DNA of 64,000 bases from Eonycteris spelaea (lineage: Eukaryota; Chordata; Mammalia; Chiroptera; Pteropodidae): positions 1,306,501 through 1,370,500 of the forward strand of contig PUFA01000210.1 of assembly GCA_003508835.1 (NCBI GenBank), given 5' to 3'. Shown here piece by piece: positions 47,766 through 61,187 of this stretch (position 1 is its first letter; each line of letters starts with the position of its first letter). The notes under the pieces were generated by a model. The model had not been told where the DNA came from. It searched no databases and saw only the letters and a list, made by a program, of their open reading frames with translations. The position numbers and the translations under genes were made by a program.

Positions 47766-47825
47766 ATGGGACCTTCCCGTCGTGAGAAGCTCCTCTCCTT
47801 CCAGGGCCACATCTCCTCTGCTCTT

Positions 47826-47889
47826 GGGGCGGGGGCGGGGCAGGCAGCAAGATCTGCGGAGGCGGGAAGAGGGCGCATGCGACTTCCCG
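47826..47889 (+). promoter_or_regulatory. candidate TATA-less promoter-like cluster
   Basis: GGGGCGGGGGCGGGGC (Sp1/KLF type, 47826-47841) is followed by GCGCATGCG (NRF1 type, 47873-47881) and directly by ACTTCCCG (ETS type, 47882-47889). No gene start is recognised nearby on either strand. Confidence 0.3.
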
Positions 47890-47949
47890 TTGGTCTCCAG
47901 GAGAGCTGGGTCCCTGGGAAAATGCAGATTAAGAGAAAGAATGCCAAAG

Positions 47950-48150
47950 ACAGACAAATTTGGGTCAAAACCTAGTTCGGCTGTGGAACTAGGTGAACCC
48001 TCAGGGATCCAGTTTTCACGGTGGGCTTGGTGGCCCTCATCTACAAGACAGAAATGAGAATTAGGAAGAGTGGTCTAGTCCGCACAGAGCTGTGTGACTG
48101 CGGGCTTTAACTCAGCTAATATGTGTAAGAGGCTGGGCACGGGCAACAAT
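47950..48150 (+). mobile_element. MIR SINE fragment
   Basis: TTTGGGTCAAAACCTAGTTCGGCTG, then AGGTGAACCCTCAGGGATCCAGTTTTC, then CTCATCTACAAGACAGAAATGAGAATTAGG. Confidence 0.55.
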
Positions 48151-49739
<1,589 letters not shown>

Positions 49740-50240
49740 CTTCCAAACTTGTTACCGTTATTTTCTTTCCATTATTTATTAGAAAATATTTCAGCAACCT
49801 GTTTTCATTAAACAAAATCATTCATAACCATCACTCAGTGCTGCTGATCAAAAAAGGGATTGCAATTTTTTACTACACTGAACCAAAATGAAATCATCCA
49901 AGAGCTAAGCACTATGACATTTTCGCTAAGCTGTGCAACCACGTGGTGGGTATAGGCATATTTATTTCCATTAGGCTTTTTGACAGTTGAGAACAGCTTA
50001 ATTATACGGTCTACAGTTCTATAATAAGCTTGTAGTATTTTTGTAACTGAACGTGAATCAAATTCTGTTCCAAATTTACTTGGGGAATCCAAACCACCAC
50101 CCAGGAACCCCCACCACCTCACTCCACCAGAGAACAGAAAACTCTAGGTTTTCTACTAGAAAGTAGGGGACCAAAATTACAATACTGGGGTCCCAAAGTC
50201 AGAGTCATCAGGAGATTAGAGAAAGACAGCAAAAGACTCT
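49740..50240. other. AT-rich diverged segment, possibly an old DNA transposon
   Basis: Composition shifts abruptly to AT-rich at about 49700. The sequence has the texture of a decayed transposon, but I cannot match it to a family. Confidence 0.3.
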
Positions 50241-50325
50241 GTGGAGGATACTTGATATTTAATTAAAACCTGTTCCCACTTTTTGGAGTAGCTCAGTCTG
50301 GAAAGGGATAAAATCTTGGAGACTT

Positions 50326-50344
50326 CTGCCATCTCGTGGTCAAA
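50326..50344 (+). promoter_or_regulatory. candidate CTCF-like motif
   Basis: TCTGCCATCTCGTGGTCAA resembles the CTCF variant CTGCCATCTAGTGGC. Motif match only. Confidence 0.3.
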
Positions 50345-50459
50345 TCAGGAAGTGCAGTTAGGCTTCGCATCAATACTGTAATAAAATAAAACTAAATTGT
50401 ACCCTATGAAATTATCTATATTCAGTGTGGCATGACCTTAAAAAAATGTCAATCTACCA

Positions 50460-52170
50460 AAACTATTTCATGGGAGGAAGAATAATCTTTTCAACAAATG
50501 GTGCTGAAACAACTGGCTACTCCCATGCAAACTTGGGCGCCTACTTTGTCTTTCTCAAAAATTAACAAATGGATCGCAGACCTAACCCTGGAGCTAAAAC
50601 TAGCAAACCATTAGAAAAAAAATATGGGAGGAAATCTCCATGACTTTAGATTAGGAAATGTTTTCTTATATATGACACTAAAAGCACAATCAATAAAAGG
50701 AAAAAATAAACTATATCAAAACTAAACACATTCATGTGGCAGATGAAATAATCAAAAAAGTGAAAAGACAACCAAGAGAAGGTGAGAAGATATTTGCAAG
50801 TAATATATCTGATAAGGGACTGGTATCCAGAATATATTTTTAATCTTATTACTTAATAATAAAAAGACAGATGACCCAATTTAAAAAATGGGCAAAAGAT
50901 TTGAATAGACATTTCTTCAAATAAAATAGAGCATTATGGTAAGTGAAATAAGTCAGATAGAGAAAGACAAATACTGTATGATATCCCTTATATGTGGAAT
51001 CTAAAGACAAAATAAAAAAATAAGCTCATAGACACAGAAAACAGATTGGTGGTTGTAGGGGTGGGAGTTGGGCGACATGGATGAAGGTGTTAAAAAGTAC
51101 AAACTTTCAGTTATAAAATAAATAAGGCATGGGGATGTAACATACAGCATGGTGACCACAGTTAATAATACTGTGTTGCATATTTGAAAGTTGCTGAGAG
51201 AGTAGATCTTAAAAGTTCTCATCACAAGAGAAAAAATTTGTAAATATGTGTGGTGATGGATGTTAACTAGATTTAATGCGTGATCATTTCACAATATGGA
51301 CAAATATCAAATTATTATAATGTACACCTGAAACTAATATAATGTTATATGTCAATTATTCCTCAATTTAAAAAAAAAACCATAATGAGAGAGCACTTCA
51401 CATCCACTAGAATGGGTGTAATCAGAAAGATAGATGATAATAAGTGTTGGTAAGAAATGGAGACCCTGATACATTGTTGCTGGGGATGTAAAATGGTGCA
51501 AATGCTTTGGAAAACAGTCCGGCAGTTCTACAAAGTGTTGAGCATTGAGTTATTGTATAATTCAGAGTTACCGTATGACTCAGCAATTCCACTCCTAGGT
51601 ATGTTTTCAAGAAAAATGAAAACATACATCTACAGAAAAACTTATGCATGAATGTTTATAGCAGCACAAATCATAATAACCAAAAGTGAAAAAATCACCA
51701 ACTGATGAATGTATAAACAAAATCTGACATATTTATGCTATGGAATATTATTCTACAATAACAAGAAATGAAATACTGATATATTCATGTTACGACATGA
51801 ATGAACTTTGAGTGAAAGAAGCTAGGCAAAAAAGATCATATTGCATGATTCTATTTATATCAAGTATCCAAAATAGGCAAACCTGTAGAGACAAAATAGA
51901 TGAGTAGTTGGATACTCATGGCTGGGCATGAGTGGGAACAGGGAGTGACTGTTAAATGGGTACGGTGTTTCTTTTTGTTCTTTTTTTTTTTCTTTTTGTT
52001 AATGTTCAATAATTATTTATAAGGTTTCTTTTCGTGAGGATAAAAATATTCTGAAATTAGATTTTAGTTAATAGTTGTCCAATTCTGTGACTATACTAAA
52101 ATCATTGAATTATATACTTTGAGTGGATGAATTTTATGGCATGTGAACTTTATCTCAAAAAAGATATTTT
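50460..52170 (+). mobile_element. L1 LINE 3' end (L1MA-like), interrupted by a second L1 fragment
   Basis: It starts near TTTTCAACAAATGGTGCTGAAAC, runs to ACATTTCTTCAAA at 50920, and resumes at about 51380 with CCATAATGAGAG. It then continues through GTTGGTAAGAAATGGAGACCC and GTATGTTTTCAAGAAAAATGAAAAC to the 3' UTR text CCAATTCTGTGACTATACTAAAATC. ORF2 is broken throughout. Confidence 0.9.
50921..51379 (+). mobile_element. nested 5'-truncated L1 3' end with poly(A)
   Basis: ATAAAATAGAGCATTATGGTAAGTGAAATAAG and GGTGGTTGTAGGGGTGGGAG lead to the L1 3' UTR (AATGTACACCTGAAACTAATATAATG) and a poly(A) run at about 51368-51379. No target-site duplication is evident. Confidence 0.8.
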
Positions 52171-52214
52171 TTTAAGTGGCAAATTTAATCTGTTTCAGCC
52201 TAACATATTACATT

Positions 52215-52445
52215 AACTGGACTCTTCCCATATGTCAGGAACTCTTCTAGGAACTTGATATGAATTAATTAATTTAATTCTTAAAGTTCTAATATAAATA
52301 CTATTATTACACCCATTTTGCAGGGGAGTAACATGAGTCCCAGGTAAGTTAAATAAATTACCTACGGTCCCAGCAAGTAAATAACAGATCCATCATTTGA
52401 ACCCAAGCCCATCTGACTCCACAGAGCTTAGGCTGCCATTCTGTT
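52215..52445 (-). mobile_element. inverted MIR SINE
   Basis: TATGTCAGGAACTCTTCTAGGAACTTGATATGAATTAATTAATTTAATTC, CACCCATTTTGCAGGGGAG, TTTGAACCCAAGCCCATCTGACTCCACAGAGC. Confidence 0.8.
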
Positions 52446-53079
52446 CTGTCGCCACTTTTCAAGAGTTTATGGGTATTAGGGCATGGAGGCCAAAGAAACA
52501 ATGGTTAAAGACTGGGTACCTGCTCACAAGATGCTTCCTCCATTTATTGCCAACTCACTTTATCTCTTCAGCCGCTCAAGCAGACTCCCTGGGAGTCATC
52601 CTAACTTCTCCCTTTCCCCCATGGTCAATCCACCGGTCAGCTGCCAAGCTGCATTTGGAAATTGTCTCCTTGTCCCCCACTGCCGAGTGACTCAGCCTAG
52701 TGCAAGCCACTGTCACATGTCACCTGGACTATGGACAAGTCACCACATCTCACCTGGAGTGCAGACAAACCTTGAGAAAGAGCTCACCCTACTGCAAGTG
52801 GGGTGCAAGGGTGGGAAGCAAACAAAAGTATTTCAAGGCTGCTTGCCTAACAGGACCCTAAAGCCCCCAGTTGATGGCAGCATCTTCATAGACAACCACC
52901 AAGACTGGTCACTTGCTGGGAGACAGGAAAGTGAAGGGATCCCTAGATAAGACATTGAGAGGTGACTAAGAGAACATTGTACATTTAAAAAGTTGCCTGT
53001 CCTTTGTCCCTAGCTCCTGGGAAGAAGCCTCCAAATCCTTGGAATTTCCTAAGAGATAGCACTGTCTTTGTTACTTATG
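52446..53079. other. intergenic, no gene seen
   Basis: A 155-codon plus-strand frame (52483-52950) has no recognisable domain. It may include the 5' part of the adjacent LTR. Confidence 0.4.
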
Positions 53080-53560
53080 ATGGGCTCTGACTGTGGTAAC
53101 CCCTAAGTGGTTTCAGGATGTGGGCTGGCCTAAAGACCAAGCAAGTGGTTAGAGCATTAGTGCTTTGAAATGAGAGGGGAGCTGGACGATTCAATCAGGT
53201 GGCCAGTGATCTAAGCAATCGTGCCTTTATGATGAAGCCTCAGCAAAAACTGCAGATTCCAAAGTTTAAGTGACCTTCCTGGTTGGTGACACACATCTCT
53301 GTGCCAAACAGTGATGTGTCCTGACTCCCCAGGGAGAGTCATGTTTGGGGCCCGCCTGGATCTTGCCCCACACATTTCTTCTTTTATTGGGCTCTGACTT
53401 GTATCCCTCTATTGCTGTAAAACGCTATAGTCATAAGTGTAGCACCTTCCTGGGAGGCATTCTAATGAATCATCAAGCCTAAGGGGCGTAATGGATTTGG
53501 GCATAAAAACCCCTGAATTTTCAGGTAGTTGGTGATAGGGTTCAGGACGCCCTACTCCAA
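53080..53560 (+). mobile_element. ERVL-type LTR (MER21-like), boundaries uncertain
   Basis: Follows the 3' half of MER21-like LTRs. It runs GCCTTTATGATGAAGCCTCAGC, CTTCCTGGTTGGTGACACAC, TTTTATTGGGCTCTGACTTGTATCCC, ATTCTAATGAATCATCAAGCC, then AACCCCTGAATTTTCAGGTAGTTGG. The family is from memory. Confidence 0.5.
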
Positions 53561-54337
53561 GATATGGCACCTTGGTATATTGAATATTTTAAGCTGGAGA
53601 AGTCTGAGGAAAAGGCAAAAACAGGAAGGTCACTCTGACCTCCTCGTCCCCCTCCAGTGAAATAGGTCATTAACCTTCATATGAAAGGTGCCCTCCCTAC
53701 ACCCCAGACTTTGCCTGCAATGCCTATAGATTTGGGGTTAATTCCTCTCTTCTTGAGGTCCCCAATGTATCCTAAGTTCCTTTCTTTGTATCTCCCACTA
53801 AGCAACCTTTATGACTTACCTGGAAAGACTTCTGTGAACCATGTAAGCAAGGTACCAGGCTGTTTTGCCAAGGGGTTTTATTGACTTCCAAAGTCAACTT
53901 AAATTCCTTAAAGCTGTCTGATCATATCTGAGCCTATATATGTCTTTTCTTAAATATGACATACCAGTCAAAGCCTTGTAATGTAACTAGTTTCCATTTG
54001 TGTACTGTTGTCAAGAGAACAGATCCTTATTGAACTTTTGCAAACGAACATACGCCATGATAATAAAATACTCACCCACTGAGAGTTTCCAAAGTCTGGA
54101 GGGTTTGATTACATGGAAAAATAAATAAATGTTTCAGTACTACTTACAAAGGTGTAATTTACCAGATTGTTCTAAGTCACAGGTAGTTTAAGAGAGAGAG
54201 AAAAAATTCCTTATATCTGAAAACAAAAGATTTTAAAAATCGGCAATATTTCAAATAATAAGTCATAAAACTATAACCCTTCTCATTAGTTTATTCACTT
54301 CTGTGTAACTGAACTTGTTCTGCTCAAATCCAATTTT

Positions 54338-54620
54338 CCCATTAGTTCTTTTGAAATTGTCTGATAATTGTGGGTGATGGGTCAGTGATAATTCCAAGAA
54401 GTTTGCAAGGCTGTCCATCAAGGCTCACGTGGTTTGCTTAGCGAAAAGAGATTTTGGAAGGTATGCCTCGAAGTGGGAAACATTTTCTACCAGTTTCTTC
54501 GCCATTATAAGGGCATCGGCCTTGTGGCGGGGGAAAGCTTTAACCCATGCAAAAACAAAACAAAACAAGAACATATTGATAACTCATATTAAGTGGCAGT
54601 TGAATGAAGTCCAGCTTAAA
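54338..54620 (-). pseudogene. ERV pol remnant: integrase core
   Basis: Integrase inserts reverse-transcribed retroviral DNA into the host genome. Two conserved blocks of the catalytic core are readable on the minus strand. One surrounds the first catalytic Asp (codon at 54609-54611) and is followed by the Trp-Val-x-Ala-Phe-Pro block. The other is the His-Pro-Gln block at 54338-54385. A frameshift separates the first two parts, and stop codons follow. The catalytic Glu expected after the His-Pro-Gln block reads Lys. The relic is therefore inactive at both frame and residue level. Confidence 0.75.
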
Positions 54621-57600
54621 TGTATATTATGGTAGATGAAAGAATTCAAAAATTGAAAAAAATGCCAGGGAGCCGGGAAGAACTAAGCAGCCATCTTGGG
54701 TTTTCCATGGCCCCGATTATTCACATAATTTAGGCCACTGTTTAGCCTTCTGAATTTCTCTGATTCAGGAACAGACTGTTGCCACGTTATGAAGAATCAG
54801 GATGGCAAAAGTCTGGCAACGAGGGGTCATTTTTGCAAAAACAGAATGGACTTCATCCACATGTGCCACAATCTGATACTCAGGTTCAGTCCTTTTAGTA
54901 TGTCCCTCAATTTTGATGACAATCATATGTTAGGATAGCTCAGATTTCCAGCAATCTCACATATATTTCTGAAACATTTGTAACATATAATACTTACACA
55001 ACTATAACATAAAGAAGGTTCAATGTTATTATTTGACAATGCTTCCCATGTAATTTCAAAATAAGCCTAATTAGTTTAATATTTCTCTTATGTAAAAAGA
55101 GAAAGCAAACATTTTGAGGTGTCACCAGGGACTTCTGGAATACCTCAAAGTTATTCTCAGGTCAAGACTCTATCATTTAAACTTTGGGAAATTTGTCAAA
55201 ATATATCAAGAAATTGGAACATTTGACTAAACAGGATCGTAAGTCGTTATGAAGCCAATTATCCATTTAACCAAAGTAGCAAAGAAGATTTCAAAGAAAA
55301 AAATAGAAGATAACATAATTTTTAGCAAAACTTTGTTCTCACTATTGAGATGATTCATTTTTTTAAGTAATCAAAGACCAGATTAAAACAACATAAAACA
55401 CAGAAAATTATTTTGAGAAAATGCAGGATCTCTGCTTTCTAGGCAGAAAACCTTTTCACAGTATCAGTGGCAGACCAAAAGTCCTTTTTAGTAGAGAGAG
55501 AAAACCAAACTCTAATACTGCATCAGCTTACTTTTGATATTTATATTCACTTACTTGATTAAATTTCAACTTGACCACACATAAAATTTTCCTTCTCAAG
55601 ATTCCTTTTTCATAAACTTTCTCCAACTTTCATTTTCTACAACTTCGTACAACTCTGTCCCTTTTAGTACATACTCTTGTTCTCTCACTCACTCAGAAAT
55701 AATCAGGACAAAATTACTTCACTTCCCTTAATAAAAACTCATCTCCATACATCATATCTTTAAAAAAAAAAAAAAGCCAAAACATATCTTATTTTCTCAT
55801 ATACACAGTCCTTTTCCCTATTTTTAATTTCTGTGGCTTTAATTACATTTATTAGAATTCTTACTTAACCTTAAAAAAAAACGTAACTTCTAGTGAAAAC
55901 TAATAAGTAAGCAATTGTGAACTGTTACACCAGTACTTTTTAGATTGATACATTTATTAACACATTAGTAATTTCTAGAAATACATTTCTTCATAGTACT
56001 TTTTTTTTAATGTGGCACAAGACATGTTCACTAATAGACCCAAATATTTTTTTCCTCTCTAATAAGCAAAAAGATGATAAACTTTGTTCAGTAATTAATG
56101 TTTCATTATTTTGTCTTATTTGGAAATAGTCCAGACATTCTATAAATATCCATTATTTAATTTATCTAACAATGCTTAAAAAGTTTCAAGTTACCAAAGA
56201 GATTTAAGAAACCATTTTAATAATATAATTATCACTAAAAAGTTCACCTAAAAAGCCTTTTTCATACTTATATTCAATTTACTTGTTCCTAGCAATTAAG
56301 ATTAAATTATTTAAGAAAATTTTATCATACTAAGTTACTTTTCTCACTGACAAATTTTGCAACAGAGATAATATAAAACTTATTTGACCAATAAACCCAG
56401 GTAGAATAAAAGTATTTTTAATGCTGATTATTCTAAAGGCATGCCTATTTAAACAAACCAAGCTCAAACCAGCTTTAATATCAAATATTTTCCCAGAACA
56501 TGTGATTCTGAAAAGTATCTGAATTAGCTTCTGTTATATTTTTAAGAATTCTCATATAAGCGCTTGTTTAAGCCAATTTAAAGAAGTCCTTTTTTTTTTT
56601 TAATATATAAATCAACGATAAGATCCAGAGGTAGAAAGTGCCACACAACACACATGAACATACACAGACATGAACAGAAACCTCCTACCTTTCATCACTA
56701 TTAAAATTATTGCAATAAGATGGATCGGATAATGCAAGGAACAGTTGGATCCAAACTGTGTTTCTGGCAAAATAAATCAAGATTCCCTGTGTAGATGGCT
56801 AAAGCTTTTTCTTACTAATATTTGTGGAGAAAGCACTTAAGATTTATTTGTATTTGTCCTTGGCAAGGGATCCTTGGAGCCACACAAGTAGTTTCTACTT
56901 TTATAAATACCCTAGGCATTCTCTCTCTTTTTTTCAGTCTTAGGGTTTGGAGATGATAAAGATAGGCAGACTTGAACTGCTTCTAGGGCTGCATTTCTGG
57001 TTTTACAAAGATTTGTAAGATAACAGTTGCTCTCAAAATTTGTCTTGGAACTTAAGAGACATTGTAGGTTGACCTACCTGTCTGACTACATAATCTCTAA
57101 TTTGCTTCTTTCCCTCTGGATATATCGTTTTACTTTAGCTGAGAGAGGGGGATCGAAATAAAAAAATATATTAGTTTCAGGCTCTGACATCAGTTGCCAA
57201 TTTGGCCAAATTTCTGATTAAAAAAAGTTATTAAATCCTTTCAAATATCTTGTCGTTTTCAGGTGAGACAAACAGTAAATGTTTCCAGCATTATGGAACA
57301 ATTCCATGGACCCAGGAGGGTGCAAAGGGTACCACCCATTGAGTGACAGCCAAAAGAAAGAATTGACAGCCTTTATGCCCCACTTCCCCAGGGAGGCACA
57401 ATGTCTATTTCCACGATATAATCAGGCAAAGATGCAATCAAAGTTAACATAAACATTTCAATTTTTATAATCTTATCAACTCTTACATTTCCATATTCTT
57501 CTTCTAATTGTAGCTTGAATCAGGGATTCACCAATGGGTTTTGGTACCACAGTTCAGGAAATCCTAGAGTCCTGGAAATTGCTCTTTTCTATCTTCCGAC

Positions 57601-58163
57601 TATTTTACCCACTCTTGAGTAAAAAGGCTTTGGGTGCCCAGCGAGGGGTCAAGCCAAGGGCTCCAGGCCCTGGGCCGCTGTTATCAATCTTTAACTAGCC
57701 TGATGGTTGCCTCAGTGGTTGCTGGTCAGGTTTCTCATTGTAATCATTCCCTCCAGTCTTTTAAATTTCTCTCACACTGGAGTAAATACGGCAGACTTAT
57801 GGGGGCCCTTTAATTTGGGAGACCAACAGGGGGTCAATTTGGCCCATTCAGCCTTTGGTCCTGCTGTACGAAAACCTGTTTTAACTCCATCACTGTCCAC
57901 TCCACTTAGCAAATTGTTTTTTCTAATTGGCACAGTCTTCATAATAGTCACTGTAATTTTTAGATTATAATTTCTGCGAGGGCTAGCAACTTGGTGGAAC
58001 CCTAGCCGTAGATGGAGTTTGGCCCACGTTTCTGTCTGGCTGTCTTTTGGAGCTTCCGACCTGACAAATTACCAAGTCGAATTCTTAGAATTAAAAATTT
58101 TCAGTTGTCTTTGTAGTAAGATTTCATCATTCTTTTTCTTTCATTTTTCTTCTTAAGTGCAAG

Positions 58164-58204
58164 ACAATTGTACTTTCAATGTCCTGATTTTTACAGTATC
58201 TGCA
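58164..58204 (-). pseudogene. ERV gag remnant: nucleocapsid CCHC zinc knuckle
   Basis: The minus strand shows a retroviral CX2CX4HX4C pattern split across two frames by a single-base deletion and containing an in-frame stop. It is followed by a Lys/Arg-rich stretch. One knuckle followed by basic residues, upstream of the integrase relic, fits an ERV1/gammaretrovirus-like gag. Confidence 0.65.
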
Positions 58205-59067
58205 AATGTCTACAGGCAAATAGAAAGGGGTCTGAGTACATTTTTGTTTTAATTGCTGTCCTTCCATCTGATTAAGAGAATCTTAATGACCAGCTATTAG
58301 AATGAGGGCTTGCTAAGAAAAATGTTTTTTCTTTTTAACTTAGAAAATTTTCCAATTAAAAGACTCCATCATCTGGCCTTGACGGGAGGATCTATAGCAA
58401 CTCAAACCAATACTATGGATGCAAGAGGTATCGTAAAGGGGAGTAGAAAAAGATATAACCCTTACGGGGAAGATGACTCCCTGAGTTAGCCTAAGAAAGA
58501 TGGGGGGCGGGGCTATCTTTAAACAGTTGTTCCAAAACACAGGTAATCACATGCTTCCTCCTCCCCTTAAACAGAATAAGGTTTAAGATTCCCTAAGCTT
58601 GAATCCACAGCCTATGTAGCTGCCCACCAGATGCACAGGCATCATCCAGCTAGGATAATGGATCATCAGCGGGAGAAACAGGATAGACAGAAAACTACTT
58701 GGGAGCTCGTCATGGCCAGATGGAGAGAGAGGGATGCCTTAGCATGTGCATCTGCCGAATGGTAGAGGCAAAGAAAATACTCTCACTGGTCATAAGGCCA
58801 AGCTCTCAGGACATCTAACAAGATTAAAGGAGAGAAACCAGACAGAGCAGAGAAAAACAAAACCCATGTGTGCTCATACCAGTAACCAAGAATTGCTAGT
58901 ACAAGAAACTAGTTCATAAATATTTTCTCCTGCCAATCTAAATTTAGGAGATCTGGGGGTGCCCTGACACGGTTAAGAATGCCCCAGGGTCTCTTTATCT
59001 GCAGCAGCCTCATAGGGAAGTGTGGGGTTCCAGCCAGTGAGTTTATCCTGCTCACAGTGCCAACATT

Positions 59068-59870
59068 GGGGAGGAACAAACTTGCCTCTATCCTCAACAT
59101 TCTTCTGGCTGGTCTAATAATCAAATAGACATGAGACAGGTTTGTAAGAGAAAATAACCAAATTCAATATCTAACTATGTATGAGAACCCACATACAGGA
59201 GAGTTAGAGACCCTAAAGTTTCAGAGATAAAAAAGGAACATGGGTATATACAACATTCTGAGCTAGAGAAAAGGTGCCTTGGGGGCTTCAAAAAGTCACT
59301 GCAGGATAAGAACAGACCTTGAATAAATTGAAGTTTGCTCTGCTCTACAGATAGGTCAAAGAAGTTATTGCTGATAATCTCTGATAAGCAAGGCTTTTAA
59401 TTCAGATTTTAGGTAGTTAAGGAAAGGAAAGGCAGAAGTTTCTCCTGAGCCTGGAGCTAAAATTGCCTTTAACTCAAAATAATCTGCATTCCACAGAGGC
59501 ACAACTTAAGGTGACTCTTCTGGACCCCACACCTTTCTCTTGGTGATGTCAGTTTAAATTTCAAATCCAACCAGAGAGGAAAAACTTTTCCTCCCGTACA
59601 CTGGTCAGAAATGTGAGTGGCTGGAAACCCGAGCTTGAGGCTGGTGTCTGGAGAGAAACCTGTGTAAGACTGTGCCATCATATCTTGTGACATCTGGCCT
59701 AACATTTGAGTAGTTAGGGTGAGAACTACATAGCACGGAGCTAGCATTTTTTACCCCACTGGGGGAAAAGGTATCTACACTCTTGTGGCATGCTTTGCAT
59801 GAGCAGATAGGTAGCCATGTTTTTGTATGTTTGTATATTTTACTAGGCACTTAGCCTAGACAGCCAAGAG
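59068..59870 (-). mobile_element. candidate 5' LTR of the minus-strand ERV
   Basis: On the minus strand the segment ends in text typical of ERV1 LTR 3' ends: TATTTTCTCTTACAAACCTGTC, ATTTGATTATTAGACCAGCC, AGAAGAATGTTGAGGATAGAGG, TTCCTCCCC. A primer-binding-site-like TTGGCACTGTGAGCAGGAT (59046-59064) follows directly. The start near 59870 is a guess. Confidence 0.5.
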
Positions 59871-61156
59871 TAGCATATTAGGAACACATGGGGGTGTATT
59901 TTGGGGTATCTGTCCTAGTTAAAACAGTCCTCCCCTGCTCTGACCCCAGGAACTGTGGATGGATGGTCTTAGCACTCCCTTCTGAGTGTGGTCTCTAGTG
60001 GGAACCGGCAGGCTGCCTCTGATCCTATTTCTAATCCACTATGCCCCTCCACCTCCCAGACTATCCCGTCAGAGTTGAAGGGGCAGGGAGAGTAAAGCTG
60101 GCATGCAGGAAGAGTTTGTAGGATTCAAGAGGGAAGTGCATTGTCAGAGACAGTTTGAGTAAAGTAGAGCAGACTTAGTGACTACCAGGGTTTGGGGACA
60201 GGTATGAGGGGAAGAGGGTGGTTCTCAAGAAATGAGGATGCCACCTGAGGCAGGAATGGGCGGGGTGGCAGCGAGGAGAGGGACCAGGACTGGAGAAGAT
60301 GATGAGCAGTTTGGCCAAGATTCCAAGGACTAGACAGGGAACTCCCAAGGAGAGATGACCACAGGCAGGTAGATAAAAAGGTCAAGAGCTCAAGGGAGAG
60401 ATCAAGGTCAGACGTTCATGAGGCATCAGCATTACAGACAAAGGTCTCCAAACTGATTCAGCTCTGTAGCCAGGTCACTTGGGTGAGGAGCAGCACACAA
60501 AGACACTGCACCAAGGCTGGAGCCCTTCAAGGAGCCTGGAAGGAAATCGAAGTGAGCGAGGAGCCCAAAGCAGGCGAGAGAGTTTTTAAATTTAAAGACA
60601 AGGTATTGTATGAAGATGGAGAAAGCGCCTTCCCGGCTCAAGTTGGACTTGCCCAGCCTGCAAGCAACCTACCTACCTGGTCACCAGCAGCCCAGAACCT
60701 ACTTCCAGGAACAGACAGACCTGTAGCCAGGGCTCCCCACCCCCTCCCACCCCTCCCCAGGACAGTGCCGGGGGAGCCTGCCCTCTGACCTAAGGAAAAA
60801 AATTAGTACTTCTCAGAGGCACACAGTGGACATTTGGGAGAGAGCTAAAAATAAAAGCCGGGCAAAGAATACTTTTTCATTATAAGCCTTTCAGTTTTTT
60901 TTTTTTAATCATGTGCATGTAGAACTTTAACAAAAAGAATAGAAAACCATTTTCTTATACTAATTACATGACCATGCTAAATCCAACCTTTTCACTGGCT
61001 CTAACCATTATTTCATTTTAGGCACATTCCAGCCTCCCTACTCTGTAACCCAAGCTATCTAGGCTATGCTGACCCGGGGTAAAATTTCTCTCAGATTATT
61101 TTCAATGATTAAAGATAGCTGCTAACCCAGAACGACCGAGAAAACGTAGACACGAA
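59871..61156. other. intergenic, no gene seen
   Basis: Includes a T-run (60895-60906). A 101-codon plus-strand frame (60483-60788) shows no recognisable domain. Confidence 0.45.
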
Positions 61157-61187
61157 AAGGAAGAGAGTCCTCATTCCTCATCCCTGC
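61157..61187 (+). repeat. 31-bp segment repeated at 62336-62366
   Basis: The block starting AAGGAAGAGAGTCCTCA and ending CCTGC occurs here and again 1.18 kb to the right with two mismatches in 31 bases. Similarity does not clearly extend into either flank. Confidence 0.6.

Larger units (their letters stand above)
53561..59067 (-). mobile_element. endogenous retrovirus internal region (ERV1-like), heavily decayed
   Basis: An AT-rich block whose minus strand carries recognisable retroviral remnants in the right order. A nucleocapsid zinc-knuckle relic lies at 58164-58204 and an integrase core lies further downstream at 54338-54620. Reading frames are broken by many stops and indels. No env or matching 3' LTR was identified, and the left boundary is uncertain. 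The copy cannot encode proteins. Confidence 0.65.

Noticed and set aside
52483..52950. 155-codon plus-strand frame as a host gene
   Set aside because: No domain or splice context. It lies between a MIR and an LTR and overlaps other frames without any support.
57707..57970. Plus-strand frame with a hydrophobic C-terminus resembling an env membrane anchor
   Set aside because: The retroviral relics on both sides are on the minus strand, and the frame sits where pro/pol should lie. The hydrophobic run is probably an artefact of AT-rich sequence.
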